NCBI RefSeq assembly: GCF_029689945.1 | Contig: NZ_CP121451.1 | Span: 3,968,001-4,032,000, forward strand | Direction of reading: 5' to 3' | Length of the DNA stretch: 64,000 bases | Origin: Paenibacillus amylolyticus | GTDB taxonomy: Bacteria > Bacillota > Bacilli > Paenibacillales > Paenibacillaceae | Part shown: positions 57,967-64,000 of the stretch, piece by piece | Numbering within the stretch: position 1 is the stretch's first letter | Layout: each line of letters begins with the position of its first letter | Position numbers and translations under genes: made by a program | The notes under the pieces: model-generated | Database searches by the model: none | What the model was told of the DNA's origin: nothing | The model's input: only the letters and a program-made list of their open reading frames with translations

Positions 57967-58982
57967 CAATTTTGATCTCGTGGGGCAGAGGCAGAAGCAC
58001 GTATGCACAGTTCTGATGGCAGAATGACGGTTTGGGCTTCGGAAGGGGCTTTTCCCTCAATCCGGTCGATCAGCATCTGTACGCCCCGAAACCCAAAATC
58101 GTATGCGGGTTGTGCTGCTACGGTCAGGAAAGGATCAAAGGCAGATGCCAGGTCCAGATCGTCGAAGCACACGACGGAGATGTCTTCTGGCACACGTAGT
58201 CCACGTTTGCGCAAAAGCCGGATGACCCCAATCGCCAGCATGTTGTTGGCTGCAAAAATGGCGGTTGGCTGCTCCGGTTGAGAGAGTAATCGATCCAGTC
58301 CCTCTACATCGCTGAAATCCCGGTATCCGGTCCGAAGTACAAGCTCGGGATTGAGATCCGCCCCGGCTTCACGCAACCCCTCCATATAACCTTCCTCCCG
58401 CAGCCTGGCGGTGGAAACCTCGGAAGAACCATTAACCAGTGCAATGCGCCGGTGTCCCAATTGCACCAGATAACGGATCAGCTCAATTGCACCTTCGCGG
58501 CTATCTCCGGCAATGATATCTGACGTAATGCCAGGTACGGTGCGATCGAGAAAGACAAACGGAATGTGACGTTCCTGCAACTGTTTCAGATGAGGCAGAG
58601 ACCGATCTCCCGCCGGGGCAAAGAGTACACCATCCACGCGAGTGGACAGAATGGCCTCCACGTAATCCTTTTCCTTGTTGTAATCCTCGTCACTATTGCC
58701 GAATAAAAGCCGATACCCGCGAAGATGGGCTGCATCTTCAGCACCACGGGCCAATGTTGTATAAAAAGGGTTGGTAATATCCGTAATCAGCAGGGAGAGC
58801 ATCTGGGTTCGTTGAAGCACTAGACTGCGCGCATTGGAGTTTGGGATGTAGCCCAACTCGTCGATCACCTGTTGCACACGTTCACGTGTCGCGGAACTGA
58901 TGCGGCCTGTATGATTAATGACCTTGGAGACCGTCATGGCGGAGACGTTGGCTTTTTTGGCAATATCGTAAATGGTAATCAT
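57966..58982 (-). CDS. LacI-family regulator of the fucose genes
   Basis: A 338-aa LacI protein. The helix-turn-helix is YDIAKKANVSAMTVSKVINH (residues 4-23); the effector domain includes LLITDITNPFYTTLARGAED and AIFAANNMLAIGVIRLLRK. Divergent from fucI, with the palindrome at 59063-59084 in between, so it most likely represses fucI-fucK-fucA and is relieved by L-fucose or a derivative. ATG 58982 follows AAAGG. The stop is at the edge of repeat copy E. Confidence 0.9.
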   Translation of the reverse strand: MITIYDIAKKANVSAMTVSKVINHTGRISSATRERVQQVIDELGYIPNSNARSLVLQRTQMLSLLITDITNPFYTTLARGAEDAAHLRGYRLLFGNSDEDYNKEKDYVEAILSTRVDGVLFAPAGDRSLPHLKQLQERHIPFVFLDRTVPGITSDIIAGDSREGAIELIRYLVQLGHRRIALVNGSSEVSTARLREEGYMEGLREAGADLNPELVLRTGYRDFSDVEGLDRLLSQPEQPTAIFAANNMLAIGVIRLLRKRGLRVPEDISVVCFDDLDLASAFDPFLTVAAQPAYDFGFRGVQMLIDRIEGKAPSEAQTVILPSELCIRASASAPRDQN

Positions 58983-59035
58983 TAGAATCTAACCTTTCCG
59001 CAACATAGTCTTACCATTCTATAGGATAATGCCAA

Positions 59036-59064
59036 TTGACAGCAAGATAGGCCCGTGCTATGTT
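59036..59064 (+). promoter_or_regulatory. Promoter of the fuc operon
   Basis: TTGACA (59036-59041), exactly 17 bp, TATGTT (59059-59064). The operator palindrome starts inside the -10 box, so repressor binding would block polymerase directly. Confidence 0.75.
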
Positions 59065-59084
59065 AGGGTTACCGATAACCCTAA
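59063..59084. promoter_or_regulatory. LacI-type operator of the fuc operon
   Basis: TTAGGGTTA-CCGA-TAACCCTAA: a perfect 9-bp inverted repeat centred on CG, overlapping the -10 box and the expected start site. The divergent LacI regulator is its likely binder. Confidence 0.7.
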
Positions 59085-59210
59085 TGGGTTCTGAACGCCT
59101 TTACTATGCAAACCATTTCGTTGAATTCGTTTATGCACGTTCCATTTTCTTGAAAAGGGGAACTACATACAAGAATGATTTATGAAATGGTTTATTGGTA
59201 TTTTTTTAAA

Positions 59211-59225
59211 ATGTAAACGTATTCA
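59211..59225 (+). promoter_or_regulatory. cre (CcpA) site in the fuc leader
   Basis: ATGTAAACGTATTCA fits the cre consensus WTGNAANCGNWNNCW at every position. It is about 140 bp downstream of the predicted start site, in a leader of about 320 nt, so CcpA would act as a roadblock. Confidence 0.65.
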
Positions 59226-59394
59226 ATATTCGAGAAAGCTTTTGATAACCTGTATATGCAGTTCTTGTGCGACTCTTGGGTATCGGTTGTATCTCCGTCA
59301 TTATCTCATTCTAATCAATTGCATTTGGATCAGACAGAAGGTTTCCCAATTCAACCCAAATTCCATGAAACGAATTGAAGGAGGACGCTCTAGA

Positions 59395-61185
59395 ATGACA
59401 CATCAGGACTATCGTTATAAGCAGGCTTTCCCCAAGATTGGTATTCGTCCCACGATTGATGGAAGACGCAAGGGTGTTCGTGAGTCACTGGAAGAGCAGA
59501 CGATGCGGATGGCGACATCCGTTGCCGAGCTGCTTGCAGCCGAACTTCGTTATCCGGACGGTTCCGCGGTGGAATGTGTTGTCGCTGAGACTTGTATTGG
59601 CGGTGTGGCCGAGGCGGCCGCTGCATCTGAACTGTTCAGTCGTTCCAATGTGGGCGTAACGATCACCGTGACACCATGCTGGTGTTATGGTACGGAAACG
59701 ATGGATATGTCGCCATCCATTCCTACAGCGATCTGGGGTTTTAATGGAACAGAGCGTCCGGGTGCAGTATATCTGGCAGCAGTACTCTCTGCCCATGCAC
59801 AGAAGGGGATTCCGGCCTTTGGGATCTATGGGGAGGATGTACAGGACGGCGGAGATACAACGATTCCCGATGATGTGCGTGATAAATTGCTCCGGTTCAG
59901 CCGTGCGGGTCTTGCAGCCGCTACCTTGAAAGGGCGGGCCTATCTGTCCATTGGATCGGTATCCATGGGGATTGCGGGTTCGATTGTGAACGATTCGTTT
60001 TTCCAGGAGTATCTGGGCATGCGTAATGAATACGTGGATATGAGTGAACTCACTCGCCGTATCGAAGAAGAAATCTACGACCCCGAGGAGTATAAGCTTG
60101 CACTGGCGTGGGTGAAGGAGAATTGTAGCGAAGGTCCGGATAACAACGCTGCCCATCTGCAAACGGATCGTAAACGCAAAGAGTACGAATGGGAAACGGT
60201 TGTGAAAATGACCCAAATCGTGCGTGACTTGATGGCGGGCAACCCGAGATTGGCAGAGCTTGGGTTTACAGAGGAATCGATGGGCCACCACGCGATTGTA
60301 TCCGGCTTCCAGGGACAACGGCAGTGGACGGATCATTCTCCGAACGGAGATTTTCTGGAGTCGATATTAAACTCTTCCTTTGACTGGAATGGCAAGCGCG
60401 CGCCCTATCTGGTTGCAACAGAGAATGATAGCTTGAATGGTGTGTCCATGTTGTTTGGTTCACTGCTGACACATACAGCACAGATCTTCGCTGATGTGCG
60501 TACGTATTGGAGTCCGGATTCGGTACAGCGTGTGACGGGGCATCAGTTGGAAGGAAACGCGAAGGATGGGATCCTGCATCTGATTAACTCCGGTTCCGCA
60601 GCTTTGGATGGCACAGGACAACAGTTCAGAGAAGGGAAGCCTGTCCTTAAGCCTTTCTGGGAAATTTCAGATGAGGAAGTTCAGGATTGTCTGAAAGCCA
60701 CATCGTGGAGACCGGCATCCGTTGAATATTTCCGCGGGGGCGGTTATTCTGCGGATTTCCTGACCAAAGGTGGTATGCCCGTAACGATGACACGTCTCAA
60801 TCTTGTCAAAGGACTGGGACCAGTGCTGCAGATCGCTCAGGGTTACACGGTCGATCTGCCTGAAGCCGTGCATGATACGCTGGATCAACGGACAGATCCA
60901 ACCTGGCCATCCACCTGGTTTGCACCTGTTCTAACCGGTGCAGGAGCGTTTACTTCCGTATACGAGGTCATGAATCAGTGGGGTGCGAACCATGGCTCCA
61001 TCTCGTATGGACACATCGGTGCTGATCTGATTACGCTCGCTTCCATGCTTCGCATTCCGGTAAATATGCATAATGTACCAGAATCGGAGATTTTCCGCCC
61101 GCGTGCATGGGGATTATTCGGCACCAGTGAACCTGAGAGTGCAGACTACCGTGCTTGCAGTGTGTTTGGCCCGTTGTATCGCTAA
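59395..61185 (+). CDS. fucI: L-fucose isomerase
   Basis: A 596-aa L-fucose isomerase, converting L-fucose to L-fuculose. [19 protein letters not shown] opens the protein; conserved Glu and Asp metal ligands lie in the [15 protein letters not shown] segment near residue 343 and His further on. Length matches the family (E. coli 591). ATG 59395 follows GAAGGAGG; the frame is open upstream to 59182 but that stretch is not protein-like, so it is excluded. First gene of the fuc unit. Confidence 0.93.
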   Translation: MTHQDYRYKQAFPKIGIRPTIDGRRKGVRESLEEQTMRMATSVAELLAAELRYPDGSAVECVVAETCIGGVAEAAAASELFSRSNVGVTITVTPCWCYGTETMDMSPSIPTAIWGFNGTERPGAVYLAAVLSAHAQKGIPAFGIYGEDVQDGGDTTIPDDVRDKLLRFSRAGLAAATLKGRAYLSIGSVSMGIAGSIVNDSFFQEYLGMRNEYVDMSELTRRIEEEIYDPEEYKLALAWVKENCSEGPDNNAAHLQTDRKRKEYEWETVVKMTQIVRDLMAGNPRLAELGFTEESMGHHAIVSGFQGQRQWTDHSPNGDFLESILNSSFDWNGKRAPYLVATENDSLNGVSMLFGSLLTHTAQIFADVRTYWSPDSVQRVTGHQLEGNAKDGILHLINSGSAALDGTGQQFREGKPVLKPFWEISDEEVQDCLKATSWRPASVEYFRGGGYSADFLTKGGMPVTMTRLNLVKGLGPVLQIAQGYTVDLPEAVHDTLDQRTDPTWPSTWFAPVLTGAGAFTSVYEVMNQWGANHGSISYGHIGADLITLASMLRIPVNMHNVPESEIFRPRAWGLFGTSEPESADYRACSVFGPLYR

Positions 61186-61208
61186 CATCACGTTCCATTC
61201 CTTTGTCA

Positions 61209-61246
61209 AACGCCATGTCCCTTATGAAATGAAGGTACATGGCGTT
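61209..61246 (+). repeat. Hairpin between fucI and the kinase gene
   Basis: AACGCCATGT (61209-61218) pairs with ACATGGCGTT (61237-61246). It is followed by CTCTT, too poor in T for a strong terminator, so it may stabilise the fucI message or reduce downstream expression. Confidence 0.5.
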
Positions 61247-61311
61247 CTCTTGAAGGCTGTGTTCAGATAGCGACCATGGCTTATCTCGTAGAGTTAAGGA
61301 GGCTTGGTAGA

Positions 61312-62799
61312 ATGGGCAATCAAGCAACACATGTGCTTGCTGCCGATTACGGCGCAAGTAGTGGGCGCGTCGTCCGGGTTCTTTTGATGGAAGCAGGCTT
61401 TCGTTACAAGAAGTGCATCGATTCAACAACGAACCCGTGCAGCTGGGGGATGGATTGTATTGGGATTTCTTGCGCCTTTTTCATGAATTAAAACAAGGTA
61501 TCGTGAAAGGGACGCAAGGCATCTCTCCATCGGTCCGTTCAATAGCCGTGGATACGTGGGGAGTGGACTATGGACTGATCGATGGGGCAGGAAGATTATG
61601 CTCGAATCCGCGGCATTATCGGGAAGCACGCAACGCACAGTGGATGGCAGAAGTGCTGCATATGGTGAAGAAGAAGAACTGTATGCGATGTCCGGCGTTC
61701 TGCCGCAGCAGATCAACACCGTATTTCAACTGCTGGGTAGTGTGCGAGAGCAGGCCGAAGGCTTGCGTCCGGATGTGCGCATGTTATTTATGCCGGATTT
61801 GTTTCATTACTATCTATCCGGTCAGCAGGCTTGTGAGTATACGATTGCGAGTACCAGTGGGCTGTTGCACGCAGGTGAGGCCCGTTGGAATAAAGGGCTG
61901 ATTAGCTGTCTCGGTATACCGGAAACATTATTTCCAAGGCTCGTTCAGTCCGGTACCGTGCTGGGCAATTTAACGCCAGAGTTGTGCGCAGAATTACGAA
62001 CTGGATCGATGCAGATCGTCTCAGTGGGCTCACATGATACGGCATCTGCCTTGGCAGCGATTCCAGCGATGGATTCAGATTTCGCTTTTATCAGCTGTGG
62101 AACCTGGTCTCTTATGGGGATGGAGCGTGATACACCTGTATTGAATGATCAGAGTCGTGCACTGGGATTCACCAATGAAGGGACCGTGAATGGCAAAGTT
62201 CGTACCCTGAAAAATCGTTCAGGTCTGTGGCTGCGACAGGAATGCAAACGGCAGTGGGAGCGGGAGAATCAACGCTTCACACATGAAGAACTGGTTCAGC
62301 TGGCTGCCTTGGCAACGCCGCATCAATGTTACGTATCGCCGGGAGATGTCGTATATCTGGCGCCAGGGAATATGGCTGAACGAATACGGCAACATTGCAG
62401 TGCGAGCGGACAGACTGTACCCGAAACGACTGGAGCGATTGTGCGCTGTATTCTGGAAAGCCTTGCACTGGAATTCAGGCAGACACTGGATGAACTGCAA
62501 TGGATTACGGGTACAAGGCCTCGTGTCATTCATATGGTGGGTGGCGGCGTACACAATCGACTATTGTGTCAGTTTACAGCTAATGCAGCAGGTGTTCCAG
62601 TGGTAGCGGGCCCGGCAGAGGCGACTTCAGCCGGCAACTGCATGCTGCAGTTCTTGGCACATGGAGAGGTGAGTAGCTTGGATGAGGTCCGGGAGGTCAT
62701 GGCTGCTTCCTTTTCCCCGAGACCTATGACCCTGAGGATATAGAACTGTGGCAGGAAGCATATGAAAGCTATCAAAGCCTGAATCAAATCAAAAGGTAA
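61312..62799 (+). CDS. L-fuculokinase/rhamnulokinase-type FGGY kinase (three frameshifts)
   Basis: An FGGY-family sugar kinase, about 496 aa when corrected. VLAADYGASSGRVVRV (phosphate-binding start), VDTWGVDYGLID and SVGSHDTASALAAIP (ATP/sugar-binding) are clear, with HMVGGGVHNRLLCQF near the C-terminus. It phosphorylates L-fuculose. Breaks: one T missing near 61384 (restores RVLFDGSRLSLQEVHRFNNE), one G missing near 61664 (restores MVEEEELYAMSG) and one C missing near 62722 (restores FSPETYDPEDIELWQEA), extending to TAA 62797-62799. ATG 61312 follows AAGGAGG. Rhamnulokinase cannot be excluded by sequence, but context favours fuculose. Confidence 0.87.
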
Positions 62800-62802
62800 G
62801 CT

Positions 62803-62842
62803 AATGAGCATAGATGCAGTGCAATGAGCAGAGATGCAGTGC
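62803..62842 (+). repeat. Two tandem 20-bp repeats
   Basis: AATGAGCATAGATGCAGTGC (62803-62822) is repeated as AATGAGCAGAGATGCAGTGC (62823-62842), one mismatch, in the gap between the kinase and aldolase genes. No function is evident. Confidence 0.7.
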
Positions 62843-62904
62843 AGTGAACATGGCTGGCTGTAAAATGCTTGCTAAAAAGATAAGTATGAGGAGTGGTGAG
62901 GAAC

Positions 62905-63566
62905 ATGTCTGAACAGCAAATAAGGGAAGAGTTGACGAAATACGCCCGCAGAGCCGTTGCTCAAGGGTTGGTGGTAGGACCTGGCGGCAATCTGAGTGCT
63001 CGCTCCGGGGGAACGATGCTGTTATCTCCGAGTGGTTATGCACTTGAAGACCTGGAACCGGACGAGTGGATTGCTATTGATATCGAGACAGGAGAGACTC
63101 GTGCGGATCAACACGTCCGTCTTCCGAAGTATTGATGCATCTGTACAGCTATCGAGTGAATCCGGATATTCAAGGCATTGTGCATACGCATCCGGCATAT
63201 ACGATCGCACTCAGTCTTGTTTTCGGTGAATTGCCACACTTGTTCCCGGACCAATCTGCATTGGTAGGCGATATCGGGTTCGTACCATATGTCCTTCCAA
63301 CGACGAAACAACTTGCCGATGCAGTCTCAGCTAAGGTAGAGGAACATACGGCGCTCATTCTCGTCAATCACGGATTGGTCACAACGGGTAAAAATCTCCG
63401 TGAAGCCTATTACCGCACCCAGGTGGTGGAAGAAAGCGCCAAGGTGTACATGATCGCAAAGGCAGCCGGCGAACCCAAAGTGTTAACTGCTGAAGAATAT
63501 AAGGAAATTCAATCCCTTGAAAGTGAAGCCTACCGTGTACAGCTGCTGCAACAACTAAAGTCCTGA
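62905..63566 (+). CDS. fucA: L-fuculose-phosphate aldolase, class II (one frameshift)
   Basis: About 220 aa once corrected. A zinc class II aldolase: VGPGGNLSAR near residue 29, GIVHTHPAYTIAL with two zinc His, LVNHGLVTTGK with a further His. It splits L-fuculose-1-phosphate to DHAP and L-lactaldehyde. An A is missing near 63108; adding it gives ADQTRPSSEVLMHLY. ATG 62905 follows TGAGGAAC. The trio fucI-kinase-fucA is complete. E. coli FucA is 215 aa, so the corrected length fits. Confidence 0.88.
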
Positions 63567-63620
63567 TTTCGATTTAATTATTTGTGATTACATTAGGAAT
63601 GATTAAAAGGTTATTACGTT

Positions 63621-63680
63621 AAGAGCAGATTACATTCTCCAGATTGAAGCTGGAATACAGGATGTGAAATGCTCTTTTTT
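63621..63680 (+). terminator. Probable terminator of the fuc operon
   Basis: AAGAGCA (63621-63627) pairs with TGCTCTT (63670-63676); an inner CCAG/CTGG stem lies in the long loop, and TTTT follows. Confidence 0.6.
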
Positions 63681-63859
63681 ATTTTGAAATGGAATTGAAA
63701 GTCGAAAAATGTAGTTGGAAGAAATAATTCATACTAATTTGATGAGAATTGTTGATAAAGAGATGGTTAGAAGGTATACTAACGTTAATCATCAATGAGT
63801 AACAACTACGAGGAAGACTATAAAAAATATTAGTGAAGTAACTATAAGGGGGAAATGAT

Positions 63860-64000
63860 GTGGGTCCTGAGCTAAACGAAATGGAGTTGGAATACGAACT
63901 GCTGAAGCAGCTTCAAGACGCGAATGCTCCCATCGGGGCCAGTACGTTGGTTCATACTTTGGGCAAAACCTATGGTCTGAGTCAGGCAACCATCGGAAGA
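63860..64000 (+). CDS. N-terminus of a probable winged-helix regulator (partial)
   Basis: GTG 63860 follows AAGGGGG. The 47 visible residues (EYELLKQLQDANAPIGASTLVHTLGKTYGLSQATIGRR-like) look like the start of a winged helix-turn-helix domain, with GLSQATIGR as the likely recognition segment; it recalls regulators with an NrpR-like N-terminus. The rest of the gene is outside the window, so no function can be assigned. Confidence 0.6.
   Translation, partial: MGPELNEMELEYELLKQLQDANAPIGASTLVHTLGKTYGLSQATIGR

Noticed and set aside
59182..59394. N-terminal extension of fucose isomerase by 71 residues
   Set aside because: The upstream stretch is rich in Ile, Cys and Arg, not protein-like; ATG 59395 has a strong ribosome site and gives the family's N-terminus.
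62803..62842. The 20-bp tandem repeats as a regulatory array
   Set aside because: Only two units, no palindrome, and no promoter elements nearby; probably a simple duplication.

Overview
The window looks like chromosomal DNA of a spore-forming Bacillota, most like Paenibacillus. The reasons are strong Shine-Dalgarno sites with frequent TTG/GTG starts, a cwlJ-gerQ spore pair, a B. subtilis-type puc purine operon, CcpA-type cre sites, LacI regulators and a multidomain secreted mannanase. I saw no rRNA, tRNA, CRISPR array, phage genes or transposase.

Layout. 0-6 kb: end of a BNR-like protein, a small Cys protein behind an Fnr-type promoter, a metallo-beta-lactamase-fold (MBL) hydrolase, then a more AT-rich group (phosphotransferase-like, Nudix, membrane protein, P-loop kinase-like, C39-like, DUF2500) and an SDR. 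6-25 kb: a secreted two-repeat protein, cwlJ-gerQ, a sigma/DUF1835 fusion, a CorC/HlyC-type protein, an ECF sigma/anti-sigma pair, two M29 aminopeptidases, a second MBL hydrolase, an aldose epimerase, fumC and a hybrid histidine kinase. 25-42 kb: a near-complete purine-to-ureide pathway (pucR, uricase, HIU hydrolase, allantoinase, allantoate amidohydrolase, ureidoglycine transaminase, a gamma-glutamyltransferase-like protein, a COG0402 deaminase, xanthine dehydrogenase maturation proteins and three subunits). 42-48 kb: GH26 mannanase, YczE-like protein, GNAT, GlpX. 48-58 kb: a lacI-gfo-thuA-gfo cassette, an adaA-SPL DNA-repair pair and a gfo-methyltransferase-epimerase unit, separated by copies of a dispersed intergenic repeat. 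58-64 kb: a LacI regulator diverging from fucI-fucK-fucA, then the start of another regulator.

How the genes work together. The puc genes should take hypoxanthine/xanthine through urate, 5-hydroxyisourate, OHCU, allantoin, allantoate and ureidoglycine to glyoxylate, glycine and ammonia, under PucR. The fuc genes convert L-fucose to lactaldehyde and DHAP behind a promoter with a LacI-type palindrome and a perfect cre match. The lacI-gfo-thuA-gfo cassette resembles oxidative sugar or glycoside catabolism.

Data quality. Twenty genes are interrupted by about 29 small indels, almost all single-base losses at short homopolymers, while the rest of each protein is well conserved. I read these as sequencing/assembly errors and annotate the genes as single units. 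The most interesting non-coding structure is a family of five related palindromic intergenic repeats (about 95-235 bp).
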